Shown here piece by piece: positions 25,392 through 32,668 of a stretch of 33,875 nt of DNA. Under the pieces are notes generated by a model. It was given only the letters and a program-made list of their open reading frames with translations, was not told where the DNA came from and did no database searches. The DNA lies in the NCBI GenBank assembly GCA_016213265.1, contig JACRBA010000005.1:1-33875 (forward strand), read 5' to 3'. Positions within the stretch are counted from its first letter, which is position 1. The number at the start of each line of letters is the position of its first letter. This DNA comes from Burkholderiales bacterium (lineage in GTDB: Bacteria; Pseudomonadota; Gammaproteobacteria; Burkholderiales; Burkholderiaceae_C). Both the position numbers and the translations under genes were made by a program.

Positions 25392-25685
25392 ATGAACCCG
25401 AACCAACGCTCCCGGCTGGGCCGGGTGGCGCTGCTGTCGGCCGCCCTGGCCGCCGCGGGCCTGAGTGCCGGTTGCATCGTCGTGCCGGCGCGCGGCTACC
25501 ACGCCCGCGCCGCGGTGGTGGCACCGGCACCCGCCCCGCAGTACGAGGTGGTGGGCGTGGCACCGTACCCCGGCGCGGTATGGATCAGCGGCTACTGGGG
25601 CTGGCAAGGCGGCCGCCGCTACTGGAACCCCGGCCGCTGGGACGCGCCGCGCCGCGGCGGCCCCCGCTACGAGCCGCAGATGTGA
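25392..25685 (+). CDS. Small Trp/Gly-rich lipoprotein (YXWGXW type)
   Basis: This 97-residue protein starts at ATG 25392 with a good GGAG about 6 nt upstream. It has a signal peptide with lipobox LSAGC (Cys28), a short Ala/Pro linker, and a Trp/Tyr/Gly-rich C-terminal part (WISGYWGWQGGRRYWNPGRW) of the YXWGXW repeat type. It is therefore a small surface or periplasmic lipoprotein of unknown role. The Trp-rich pattern resembles the core of the DUF6600 protein at the left of the window, though the two are unlinked. It converges on the thiolase gene with 22 bp between stops. Confidence 0.85.
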   Translation: MNPNQRSRLGRVALLSAALAAAGLSAGCIVVPARGYHARAAVVAPAPAPQYEVVGVAPYPGAVWISGYWGWQGGRRYWNPGRWDAPRRGGPRYEPQM

Positions 25686-25707
25686 AGCGGCGGCCCGCCC
25701 CAGGGCC

Positions 25708-26892
25708 TCACAGCCGCTCGAACACCGCCGCGATGCCCTGGCCGCCGCCGATGCACATGGTCACCAGGGCGTAGCGGCCGCCGGTGCGCTGCAGCTCGTA
25801 GAGCGCCTTCGTGGCGATGACCGCGCCCGAGGCGCCGATGGGGTGGCCCAGCGCAATGGCGCCGCCGTTGGGGTTGGTCTTGGCCATGTCGAGCTCCAGC
25901 CCGCGCGCCACCGCGATGGCCTGGGCCGCGAACGCCTCGTTGCTCTCCACCACGTCGATCTGGTCCATGCGCAGGCCAGCCTTCTTCAGCGCCAGCTTCG
26001 AGGCCGGGATGGGGCCCTCGCCCATGATCTCGTTGGGCACACCGGCCACCGCATAGCTGGCCAGCCGCGCCACCGGCTTGTGTCCAGCCGCGGCCGCCAC
26101 CGCCGCATCGGCCAGCACGAAGAACGCGGCGCCGTCGTTGATGCCCGAGGCATTGCCCGCCGTCACCGAGCCGTCCTTCTTGAATGCCGGCTTGAGCTTG
26201 GCGAGCGATTCCAGCGTGGTGCCGGCCTTCACGTGCTCATCGGTGTCGAACACCACCTCGCCCTTGCGGGTCTGCTTCACCACCGGCACGATCTGGCTCT
26301 TGAAGCGGCCCTCGGCGATGGCGGCGGCCGCGCGGCGGTGCGATTCCACCGCGAGGGCGTCCTGGTCCTCGCGCGAAATGCCCCACTTCGTCACCAGGTT
26401 CTCCGCCGTGATGCCCATGTGGCCCACGCCGAAGGGGTCGGTGAGCGTGGCGACCATCATGTCGACCAGCTTGGTGTCGCCCATGCGGGCACCGGTGCGC
26501 ATGGCGGGGCTCAGATAGCCGCCACGGCTCATCACCTCCACGCCGCCACCGATGCCGTAGTCGCAGTCGCCCAGCAGGATGTTCTGCGCCGTGGTGACGA
26601 TGCCCTGCAGGCCCGAGGAGCACAGGCGGTTGACCGCCATCGCCACCGAGTCCATGGGCAGGCCCGCCTGGATGGACGCCACGCGCGCCACGTAGGCAAA
26701 GCGGCTTTCCGTCGGGATGGTGTTGCCCACCGTCACGTAGTTGATCGACTGCGGGTCGACGCCCGAGCGCTCGACCGCCGCTTTCATCACCTGCCCGGCC
26801 AGCTCGGCCGGCTCGATGTCGGCCAGGCCCCCCCCGAACGTGCCCACCGCGGAACGCACCGCCGACAGCACCACCACATCACGCTTGCTCAT
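25708..26892 (-). CDS. Acetyl-CoA acyltransferase (thiolase), BktB-like
   Basis: This 394-residue type II thiolase starts best at ATG 26892 ([21 protein letters not shown]). The acylated cysteine is Cys91 in [10 protein letters not shown]; the other catalytic signatures are [16 protein letters not shown] (catalytic His) and CIGGGQG (second Cys) near the C-terminus. It joins or splits acyl-CoA thioesters. As I recall the sequence, it resembles Cupriavidus BktB, which makes beta-ketovaleryl-CoA as well as acetoacetyl-CoA for polyhydroxyalkanoate, but a general beta-oxidation or PhaA-like role is not excluded. No phaB or phaC is adjacent. It is a single-gene unit, divergent from the infA leader. 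Confidence 0.93.
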   Translation of the reverse strand: MSKRDVVVLSAVRSAVGTFGGGLADIEPAELAGQVMKAAVERSGVDPQSINYVTVGNTIPTESRFAYVARVASIQAGLPMDSVAMAVNRLCSSGLQGIVTTAQNILLGDCDYGIGGGVEVMSRGGYLSPAMRTGARMGDTKLVDMMVATLTDPFGVGHMGITAENLVTKWGISREDQDALAVESHRRAAAAIAEGRFKSQIVPVVKQTRKGEVVFDTDEHVKAGTTLESLAKLKPAFKKDGSVTAGNASGINDGAAFFVLADAAVAAAAGHKPVARLASYAVAGVPNEIMGEGPIPASKLALKKAGLRMDQIDVVESNEAFAAQAIAVARGLELDMAKTNPNGGAIALGHPIGASGAVIATKALYELQRTGGRYALVTMCIGGGQGIAAVFERL

Positions 26893-27028
26893 GCGCTTCT
26901 CCAGCAAAGAGGTTCAACCCGCCAATGATGCGCCCGTGGCGGCCACTTGCGGCCCACCGCACTTACGCAGGATCACTTACGCGAGATGACGGACACCGCG
27001 GGGCCCGGCACGAAAACCCCACTGCGGC

Positions 27029-27034
27029 TACAAT
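27029..27034 (+). promoter_or_regulatory. Candidate -10 element (TACAAT) for the infA operon
   Basis: TACAAT differs from TATAAT by one base and lies within GGCTACAATGCC. No consensus -35 is present 16-18 bp upstream (GGCACG region). If used, transcription would start near 27041 and give a leader of about 310 nt before the 78-residue protein. Confidence 0.45.
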
Positions 27035-27327
27035 GCCGAATCTGCCTCGCTTTGCTCACTGGCGCGGCAACCGACGCGACGCGGCGGCGCCTGCTTCGAC
27101 GATGCCCTCCGTGGCCTCTCGTCACACGAAGCCGGGCGCGCCGGGCGGGTTCCCAGCCCGCACCGATCGCAGCCTTGTCCCGCGTCTTCCCGCGGCGAGC
27201 CCCACGGCCTCCTGCCGGCGCCCCTTCTTCGATGGCGCCGGTCCTGGCGGGCCACCCTTGTTGTCCCGGCATTGCGCCGGCCCCGCCCATGTCGCCGTCG
27301 CAGGCGAGCCGGGCCAGAATCTGCAGT

Positions 27328-27348
27328 CGCCGGCCGCATCGGCCGGCG
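27328..27348 (+). promoter_or_regulatory. Hairpin covering the ribosome-binding region
   Basis: CGCCGGCC at 27328-27335 and GGCCGGCG at 27341-27348 form a perfect 8-bp stem with a 5-nt loop. The stem ends 6 nt before the ATG at 27355, where a ribosome site would lie, and no separate Shine-Dalgarno is visible. In an RNA leader this would hinder ribosome entry, so it may be a control element; that is inference. Confidence 0.4.
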
Positions 27349-27354
27349 CGACCC

Positions 27355-27591
27355 ATGACCACCACCCGCGAAAAGACGTTCTCGGTGGGCAAGTACCTTG
27401 TCTCACCCCTCACCCGGCCCGACGGCGCCGGCCGGTTCACCGCCTCGGTCTCCATCCGCAGCGGCACCGGCACCGGCACGCACGACCGGCTGTTCCGCTT
27501 CATCGGCGACTTTCCCACCCGGAAGGCCGCTTGCCGCTATGCCAGCGAACAGGGCGCACTGATGCTGCATCACGCCCTGCCGATGGCCTGA
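27355..27591 (+). CDS. Conserved small protein upstream of infA
   Basis: This 78-residue protein (start at ATG 27355) has an ordered, non-repetitive composition unlike the shadow frames around it: [15 protein letters not shown], then [37 protein letters not shown] and an EQGALML end. The alternating pattern suggests a small beta-rich domain followed by a helix. I recall similar small proteins in other betaproteobacteria but know of no assigned function. There is no signal peptide or membrane segment, so it is probably cytoplasmic. It precedes infA by 38 bp on the same strand and probably shares its transcript. The start is not supported by a Shine-Dalgarno, so a slightly different start is possible. 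Confidence 0.65.
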   Translation: MTTTREKTFSVGKYLVSPLTRPDGAGRFTASVSIRSGTGTGTHDRLFRFIGDFPTRKAACRYASEQGALMLHHALPMA

Positions 27592-27629
27592 TCCCTGCCC
27601 CCATCCATCGTCATCCCCAAGGAGTCCAT

Positions 27630-27893
27630 TTGTCCAAGGAAGAACTGATCGAGATGCGCGGCCTCGTCGAGGACGTGCTGCCTGACTCGCGCTACCGCGT
27701 GGTGCTGGAAAACGGCCACACGCTGGTGGCCTACACCGCCGGCAAGATGCGCAAGAACCACATCCGCATCCTGGCGGGTGACCGTGTGTCGCTGGAGCTG
27801 TCGCCCTACGACCTCACCAAAGGCCGCATCGTGTTCCGCCACCTGGAGCCCCGCAGCGGCGGTGCCCCGGGCGGCGCGCCTCGCCGCCGCTGA
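27630..27893 (+). CDS. infA: Translation initiation factor IF-1, TTG start
   Basis: This 87-residue protein is an S1-like OB fold that binds the 30S A site during initiation. The body matches IF-1: [60 protein letters not shown] and [10 protein letters not shown]. The usual length is 72; here a Gly/Pro/Arg tail ([11 protein letters not shown]) makes it longer, as in the second IF-1 of many betaproteobacteria. The start must be TTG at 27630: no ATG or GTG is present in frame nearby, the strong AAGGAG (27619-27624) is 5 nt upstream, and the family usually begins M-(A/S)-K-E. It is probably a paralogue of an infA in the ribosomal-protein operon. Confidence 0.95.
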   Translation: MSKEELIEMRGLVEDVLPDSRYRVVLENGHTLVAYTAGKMRKNHIRILAGDRVSLELSPYDLTKGRIVFRHLEPRSGGAPGGAPRRR

Positions 27894-27956
27894 AGCCGCG
27901 CGGGAGCGCGCTGCCTCGCGTCGCGGCCGAAGCCCGTGGCGCCGGCTGCGCCCCGT

Positions 27957-29642
27957 TCAGGCCGGCACCGCGCTGGCCTGCAGCATGGCACGGCCGAGCG
28001 CCTCGGCCACCTCGATGCCATCCACCCCGGCGGACATGATCCCGCCGGCGTAGCCCGCGCCCTCACCCGCCGGGTACAGACCCTTCACGTTGACGCACTG
28101 GTAGTCCGGCCCGCGCGGGATGCGCAGCGGCGACGAGGTGCGTGTCTCCACGCCCGTGAGCACCGCATCGGCCATCGAGAAGCCACGGATCTGGCGCTCG
28201 AAGGCCGGCAGCGCCTCGCGGATGGCCTCGAGCACGTAGCCGGGCAGGCTCTCCCGCCCCGGCTCGTTCAGGTCGGTCAGCTGCACGCCCGGCTTGTACG
28301 AGGGCAGCACGGTGCCGAACTCGCGCGCCACCGCCGCTCCATGGCGGCCGGCGACGAAATCGCCCACCAGCTGGCCGGGCGCCCGGTAGCCGCCACCGCC
28401 CAGCTCATACGCGCGTGATTCCCAGATGCGCTGGAAGGCCATGCCGTCCAGCGGCGAGACGGGGCCCGAGCCGCCCCGGTCCTGCCGGTAGTCGTCGGGC
28501 GAGATGCCCACCACGATGCCGGCATTGGCGTTGCGCTCGTTGCGCGAGTACTGGCTCATGCCGTTGGTGACCACACGTTCCGGCTCGGAGGTGGCCGCCA
28601 CCACCGTGCCGCCCGGGCACATGCAGAAGCTGTAGACCGAGCGGCCGTTCTTCGCATGGTGGACGAGCTTGTAGTCGGCCGCACCGAGCAGCGGGTGCCC
28701 GGCATGGGGCCCGAAGCGGGCCTTGTCGATCACGCCCTGCGGGTGCTCGATGCGAAAGCCCACCGAGAACGGCTTGGCCTGCATGGCCACGCCGCGCGCA
28801 TGCAGCATGGCGAAGGTGTCGCGGGCGCTGTGGCCCAGCGCCAGCACCACGTGGTCGGTGTCGATCTGGGTGCCATCGGCCAGCGACACGCCGCGCACCT
28901 GGCCGGCCTCGATGCGCAGGTCCGTCACCTTCTGCTGGAAGCGGATCTCCCCCCCCAGCGCCTCGATGTCGGCGCGCATCTTCTCCACCATGCTCACCAG
29001 GCGGAAGGTGCCGATGTGGGGCTTGCTGACGTAGAGGATCTCCTCCGGCGCGCCCGCCTTCACGAACTCGGTGAGCACCTTGCGCGTGAGATGGCGCGGG
29101 TCGCTGATCTGGCTGTAGAGCTTGCCGTCGCTGAACGTGCCCGCCCCGCCCTCGCCGAACTGCACGTTGGACTCCGGGTGGAGCACGCCCTTGCGCCACA
29201 GGCCCCAGGTGTCCTGGGTGCGCTCGCGCACGGTCTTGCCGCGTTCCAGCACGAGGGGGCGCAAGCCCATCTGCGCCAGCACCAGTGCGGCGAAGAGGCC
29301 ACACGGGCCGAAGCCGACGACCACCGGGCGCGGCCGGCCCGCGGCGTAGAAATCGGCCGGCGCCTGGCCGACCAGCCGGTAGCGCGTGTCCGGGCTGGGC
29401 CGCACATGCGCGTCGCCGGCATGCCGGGCGAGCACGGCCGCCTCGTCCACGCCGTGCGCAAGACGGCAGTCGACCGTGTAGATCAGCACAATCGCCGTCT
29501 TCTTCCGCGCGTCGTAGGCGCGGCGGAAGACGGTGAACTCCGCCAGCTCGGCGTCACGCACGCCCAGGCGCTGCACCACCGCGGGCCGCAGGGCGGCCTC
29601 GGGGTGGTCCAGCGGCAACCGCAACTCGGTGAGGCGGATCAT
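27957..29642 (-). CDS. FAD-dependent dehydrogenase, COG2509 type
   Basis: This 561-residue flavoprotein starts at ATG 29642. After a small N-terminal domain (IRLTELRLPLDHPEAALRPA, then KKTAIVLIYTVDC) comes the dinucleotide-binding motif VVVGFGPCGLFAAL (about 107-120). It continues with LERGKTVRERTQDTWGLW, SNVQFGEGGAGTFSDGKLY and, near the C-terminus, GLYPAGEGAGYAGGIMSAG, which completes the FAD site. This set is typical of an uncharacterised family of large flavoproteins (COG2509) found in many bacteria. The reaction and substrate are unknown. It lies downstream of the 55-residue basic protein gene by 44 bp, and converges on infA with 63 bp between stops and no obvious terminator. Confidence 0.88.
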   Translation of the reverse strand: MIRLTELRLPLDHPEAALRPAVVQRLGVRDAELAEFTVFRRAYDARKKTAIVLIYTVDCRLAHGVDEAAVLARHAGDAHVRPSPDTRYRLVGQAPADFYAAGRPRPVVVGFGPCGLFAALVLAQMGLRPLVLERGKTVRERTQDTWGLWRKGVLHPESNVQFGEGGAGTFSDGKLYSQISDPRHLTRKVLTEFVKAGAPEEILYVSKPHIGTFRLVSMVEKMRADIEALGGEIRFQQKVTDLRIEAGQVRGVSLADGTQIDTDHVVLALGHSARDTFAMLHARGVAMQAKPFSVGFRIEHPQGVIDKARFGPHAGHPLLGAADYKLVHHAKNGRSVYSFCMCPGGTVVAATSEPERVVTNGMSQYSRNERNANAGIVVGISPDDYRQDRGGSGPVSPLDGMAFQRIWESRAYELGGGGYRAPGQLVGDFVAGRHGAAVAREFGTVLPSYKPGVQLTDLNEPGRESLPGYVLEAIREALPAFERQIRGFSMADAVLTGVETRTSSPLRIPRGPDYQCVNVKGLYPAGEGAGYAGGIMSAGVDGIEVAEALGRAMLQASAVPA

Positions 29643-29686
29643 CCGTGCGCAGCCTGGCGAAGGGGGGCCGTGAGGCTCGAGACCGA

Positions 29687-29854
29687 TCAACCGCCCTTGT
29701 GGGGACGCTTGCCGGGGTTCTTCTTGTGATGGGTGTGGGCACCGCGCTCGCGGCTGACCTGCTGGCCACGGCCGGGCGTGTAGTGCGTGCCGGTGGCGGC
29801 AGGCGAGCGGGGGGTGGCGCGGCGGTCGGCCTCGGTGACGATCTTGTTGCCCAT
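29687..29854 (-). CDS. Small basic protein, 55 residues
   Basis: This short frame starts at ATG 29854 with GGAG about 7 nt upstream and ends with TGA at 29687-29689. The product begins MGNKIVTEADRRATPRSP, has THYTPGRGQQVSRERGAH in the middle, and ends in a Lys/His/Gly-rich tail (HHKKNPGKRPHKGG). It is strongly basic with no hydrophobic segment, so it is probably cytoplasmic and perhaps nucleic-acid binding, which is inference only. Codons are in good order (mostly G/C third bases) and the spacing fits an operon: 39 bp after the MFS gene and 44 bp before the flavoprotein gene. I do not recognise a named family. Confidence 0.7.
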   Translation of the reverse strand: MGNKIVTEADRRATPRSPAATGTHYTPGRGQQVSRERGAHTHHKKNPGKRPHKGG

Positions 29855-29893
29855 GCGAATCTCCAAGGGGGTTGAGAGGAACGAAACCGCGGA

Positions 29894-31099
29894 TTATCGA
29901 CGCTGCGCGGCCCGCCCGCCGGTGAAGACCCAGCCGAGCGCCGCCAATGCCGCGAACGCCGCACCCGCGAAGAAGGTCGCAGGTGCGCCCAGCGCATGCC
30001 ACAGGCCCCCCGCCACCACGCTGGCCGCCAGCATGGCCACGCCGCTGGCCAGGTGGAACAGGCCAAAGGCGGTGCCGCGCAGGGCCTCGGGCGCCTCGTC
30101 GGCCACCCGCGCCGCCAGCAGCCCCTGCGTCATGCCCATGTGCACGCCCCACAGCGCCACGCCGACCCCGAGCGCCACCCAGCCCTGAGCCAGCGCGAGC
30201 ACCACGTCGGCCACCACCAGCACACCCAGGCCCGCCAGCAGCAGGCCCCCATGGCCGATGCGGTCGGCGAGCCGGCCCACGGGGTAGGCCGTGGCCGCGT
30301 ACACCACGTTCATGGCCACCATCACCAGCGGCACCCAGGCCGCGGCCACCCCGAGCTCCTGCGCCCGCAGCACCAGGAAGGCCTCGCTGAACCGGGCGAG
30401 CGTGAACACGCTGCCCACCGCCACCACGGCCCAGTAGCCGCGGCCCAGCTGGGCCAGGGCGCGTCGCTGGATCGGGTTGACCGGCCGTGGCTTCTCTGGC
30501 CGCTCCGGCTCCGCCACGCCCACGGCCAGCAGCAGCACGGCCAGCCCGCCCGGGACCACGGCCACCCAGAACACGGCTCGGTAGTCCTGCGCCCAGGCGA
30601 GCATGAGGGCGGTGGCGATCAGCGGGCCGAGGAAGGCCCCCACCGTGTCCAGCGACTGCCGCAGGCCGAAGGCCGCACCACGCGCCCCCGGCGGCGCCAG
30701 GTCGGCCAGCAGCGCGTCACGCGGGGCGCCGCGGATGCCCTTGCCGATGCGGTCCACCACCCGGGCTGCGACCACCACCCCCGCGCCTTGCGCGAGCGCG
30801 AAGGCCGGCTTGCTCAGGGCCCCCAGGGCATAGCCCAGCACCGCCAACCCCTTGCGACGGCCCAGCCAGTCGCTCAGCATGCCCGAGAAGACCTTGGTGA
30901 CGAGCGCCGTGGCCTCGGCCACCCCTTCGATGACGCCCAGGGCCAGCACGCTCACGCCGAGCGACCCCACCAGGAACAGCGGCAGCAGGCTGTGCACCAT
31001 CTCCGAGGAGACGTCCATCAGCAGGCTGACGCCGCCGAGCATCCACACGGCGGCGGGCAGGCGCACCGGCGCCTGGCCCGGTGAGGGGTCGTGTCGCAT
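29894..31099 (-). CDS. Major facilitator superfamily transporter
   Basis: This 401-residue inner-membrane protein has about twelve hydrophobic segments. The MFS signature loop between segments 2 and 3 is visible as GMLSDWLGRRKGLAVLGY. Other family features are RVVDRIGKGIRGAPRDALLAD at the segment 4-5 boundary and a second-half loop GRLADRIGHGGLL. The opening WMLGGVSLLMDVSSEMVHSLLPLFL is characteristic of a subgroup annotated only as MFS transporters. The substrate is unknown. It follows the 163-residue protein gene by 36 bp and precedes the small basic protein gene by 39 bp, all on the same strand. Confidence 0.92.
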   Translation of the reverse strand: MRHDPSPGQAPVRLPAAVWMLGGVSLLMDVSSEMVHSLLPLFLVGSLGVSVLALGVIEGVAEATALVTKVFSGMLSDWLGRRKGLAVLGYALGALSKPAFALAQGAGVVVAARVVDRIGKGIRGAPRDALLADLAPPGARGAAFGLRQSLDTVGAFLGPLIATALMLAWAQDYRAVFWVAVVPGGLAVLLLAVGVAEPERPEKPRPVNPIQRRALAQLGRGYWAVVAVGSVFTLARFSEAFLVLRAQELGVAAAWVPLVMVAMNVVYAATAYPVGRLADRIGHGGLLLAGLGVLVVADVVLALAQGWVALGVGVALWGVHMGMTQGLLAARVADEAPEALRGTAFGLFHLASGVAMLAASVVAGGLWHALGAPATFFAGAAFAALAALGWVFTGGRAAQRR

Positions 31100-31135
31100 C
31101 CGGCGATTGTGGCCGGCCGGTGCCGGCCCAGCGCC

Positions 31136-31627
31136 TCAGATCAGCGCGACAGGGTCCAGGCGGTGGTGTGGCGCATCCACCAGATCGCGACGTGCCCAGC
31201 CACGGCCGGCGACGATGGGGTACTCGGCGGCGTAGCAACCGTCGGCCGAGACGATCTCGAGATACAGGTGCGCCGGGGCGCCGCGCTGGGCGGCTCGCTC
31301 GCAGACATAGGCGAACAGGGCCTCGGGCCGCCTCTGCGCCAGCAAGCGTCCGAAAACCGCATGCCGCCGCAACGGGTCGGCCAGGGCAGCCGGTTCGTCC
31401 ACGCCCTGGCTCGCGCAGGGAACCCAGTCGGTGCCCAGCAGCTCGCCCGGCATGCACGGGTCCATCTCGATCCCGTAGATCTGGCCCGGGTTGCTCATGC
31501 CCCGGCGCACCGCCGTGCGCAGCGGGTCGAACAGGGCACGGAAGGCCGCGTTGATGTCCGCGGATTCCATGTAGCGGTGCAGTCGGCCGTTGTGCGGCTG
31601 GGGCGGCAGCCAGCGGGCGGCGTTCAT
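31136..31627 (-). CDS. Uncharacterised protein, 163 residues
   Basis: I do not recognise this protein. I chose ATG 31627, with GGAA 7 nt upstream; an in-frame ATG at 31639 is the alternative. It has no signal peptide or membrane segment, and an ordered mixed composition: INAAFRALFDPLRTAVRRG, NPGQIYGIEMDPCMPGELL, AVFGRLLAQRRPEALFAYVC, APAHLYLEIVSADGCYAAEY and a Trp/Arg-rich end. That makes it a plausible soluble alpha/beta protein. It is first in the leftward run with the MFS transporter, the basic protein and the flavoprotein, and divergent from the DUF2243 gene across a spacer carrying a perfect palindrome. Confidence 0.7.
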   Translation of the reverse strand: MNAARWLPPQPHNGRLHRYMESADINAAFRALFDPLRTAVRRGMSNPGQIYGIEMDPCMPGELLGTDWVPCASQGVDEPAALADPLRRHAVFGRLLAQRRPEALFAYVCERAAQRGAPAHLYLEIVSADGCYAAEYPIVAGRGWARRDLVDAPHHRLDPVALI

Positions 31628-31680
31628 GGCGGGTTCCATGGTGCCGTCTTCGGCGCGTGCGCTGGCTTGTTGAGTGCCAC

Positions 31681-31699
31681 CCGTTGCGATTCGCAACGG
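31681..31699. promoter_or_regulatory. 19-bp perfect palindrome, candidate operator
   Basis: CCGTTGCGA (31681-31689) and TCGCAACGG (31691-31699) are perfect inverted repeats around one central base. They sit in the 128-bp spacer between two divergent genes, 53 bp from the ATG at 31627 and 56 bp from the one at 31756. A TGCCAC hexamer flanks each side in direct orientation. Size and near-central position fit a dimeric repressor site controlling both directions. A small hairpin is the alternative, but with one loop base it could not fold fully as RNA. Confidence 0.55.
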
Positions 31700-31755
31700 A
31701 TGCCACGCGCGCCGCCCGGATCACCTGCCCGGAACGCGCATTGCCCGCCGGGGCC

Positions 31756-32274
31756 ATGGCCGCCATCGCCCCGCCCCCTCACGCCCCCCGCGTGCCCTTC
31801 CCCGCGGCCGCGGGGGTGCTGTTCGGCATCGGGCTGGGCGGCTTCTTCGACGGCATCGTTCTGCACCAGCTGCTGCAATGGCACCACATGCTCACCAGCG
31901 CCGGCTACCCGGCCGACAGCGTGCGCAACCTGCAGGTGAACACCCTCGCCGACGGGCTGTTCCACAGCGTCACCTACGTCTGCGTGGCCGTGGCGCTGGT
32001 GCTGCTGTGGCGGCGTGCGCACGGGCGGCACCTGTGGTGGTCCAGCCGGCTGCTGGCCGGCACGATGCTCGTCGGGTTCGGCGGCTTCAACCTGGTCGAA
32101 GGGCTGGTCAACCACCAGTGGCTGGGCCTGCACCACGTGAACGAGACGGTCCCCCGCGACCAATGGGTCTGGTGGGACATCGGCTTCCTGCTGTGGGGAG
32201 CCGCCATGGCCGCTGCCGGCGCCTGGCTGTGGCGCAGTGCACCGCCTCCCGGCGGAGAAAGGGCCACCCGATGA
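31756..32274 (+). CDS. DUF2243 integral membrane protein
   Basis: This 172-residue protein (ATG 31756) has four hydrophobic segments: AAAGVLFGIGLGGFFDGIVL, LFHSVTYVCVAVALVLLW, LLAGTMLVGFGGFNLVEGLV and WDIGFLLWGAAMAAAGAWLW. The conserved GGFFDGIVLHQLLQWHHM and NLVEGLVNHQWLGLHHVNE carry several histidines that could bind metal or haem; the pattern matches DUF2243. The function is unknown. It ends in a 4-bp overlap with the next small exported protein, so the two are translated together. It faces the 163-residue protein gene across the palindrome-bearing spacer. Confidence 0.88.
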   Translation: MAAIAPPPHAPRVPFPAAAGVLFGIGLGGFFDGIVLHQLLQWHHMLTSAGYPADSVRNLQVNTLADGLFHSVTYVCVAVALVLLWRRAHGRHLWWSSRLLAGTMLVGFGGFNLVEGLVNHQWLGLHHVNETVPRDQWVWWDIGFLLWGAAMAAAGAWLWRSAPPPGGERATR

Positions 32275-32477
32275 TGCGCTCGATGCTGACCTGGCCGCAG
32301 CGCTGGCTGCCGCCGGTGCTGGCGGCCTTCATGGCCGTGACGCCGACGACGCCACAGCTGTGCCCGCAGGACAAGACGCCCATGACCGCCACCGGGAACA
32401 CCCGGCAGGAGAACGGCAAGATGCTCGCCGAGTACAAGTGCGAGCAGGGCCACCTCTACTGGGTGGCCGTGGACTGA
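32271..32477 (+). CDS. Small exported protein with two cysteines
   Basis: This 68-residue protein begins at ATG 32271 (another ATG follows directly at 32274). It has an N-terminal signal-like segment (WLPPVLAAFMAVTPTTPQLC) and a short mature part with TGNTRQENGKMLAEYKC and EQGHLYWVAVD. The two cysteines, LCPQDKT and YKCEQGH, are 27 residues apart and could form a disulfide or a metal site. I know of no named family. The ATGA overlap with the DUF2243 gene suggests they act together at the envelope. The downstream stop is followed at once by a small hairpin. Confidence 0.65.
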   Translation: MMRSMLTWPQRWLPPVLAAFMAVTPTTPQLCPQDKTPMTATGNTRQENGKMLAEYKCEQGHLYWVAVD

Positions 32478-32493
32478 AGGCCCCGAAGGGCCT
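32478..32493. terminator. Short hairpin after the DUF2243 operon
   Basis: AGGCCC (32478-32483) and GGGCCT (32488-32493) form a perfect 6-bp stem around a CGAA loop, immediately after the stop codon at 32475-32477. There is no T-tract on either strand, so it is at best a weak terminator or an RNA-stabilising hairpin in the convergent spacer. Confidence 0.35.
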
Positions 32494-32518
32494 CAGGCCG
32501 CAGGGGCGCGACCCGCCC

Positions 32519-32668
32519 TTACTGCTGCTGGCGCATGCGCGCCTCGTCGTCGTGCATGTGCTTGAGGAAGTAGCGCGTGTAGTACGCGCCCATGCCCAGC
32601 ATGAATGCAATCACGGCCAGGCTCAGCAGGCCGACGTCACTGGTGAAGAGTTCCTTCAGGGCGGTCAT
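32519..32668 (-). CDS. DUF3149 small membrane protein
   Basis: This 49-residue protein starts at ATG 32668 with a strong AAGGAGA about 5-6 nt upstream and ends with TAA at 32519. It has one membrane segment (LLSLAVIAFMLGMGAYYTRYF) preceded by ALKELFTSDVG and followed by a charged tail HMHDDEARMRQQQ. This matches DUF3149, a family of mini-proteins of unknown role. It is divergent from the Rieske gene across 228 bp and convergent with the DUF2243 operon. The single helix with a charged cytoplasmic tail suggests a small subunit or regulator of a membrane complex; that is inference. Confidence 0.85.
   Translation of the reverse strand: MTALKELFTSDVGLLSLAVIAFMLGMGAYYTRYFLKHMHDDEARMRQQQ

Larger units (their letters stand above)
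26893..27354. other. Long divergent spacer and leader upstream of the small-protein/infA operon
   Basis: This 462-bp stretch has no gene I can support; open frames crossing it read as Arg/Pro/Ala-rich noise. It holds a nine-base direct repeat CACTTACGC at 26960-26968 and 26974-26982, a near-consensus -10 at 27029, and then roughly 310 nt of GC-rich sequence up to the ATG at 27355, ending in a hairpin. A leader this long is unusual among the tightly packed genes of this window. Confidence 0.6.

Noticed and set aside
26947..27354. Upstream extension of the 78-residue protein's frame to 26947
   Set aside because: The extra part is Arg/Pro/Ala-rich, starts upstream of the candidate promoter, and lacks the ordered composition seen after 27355.
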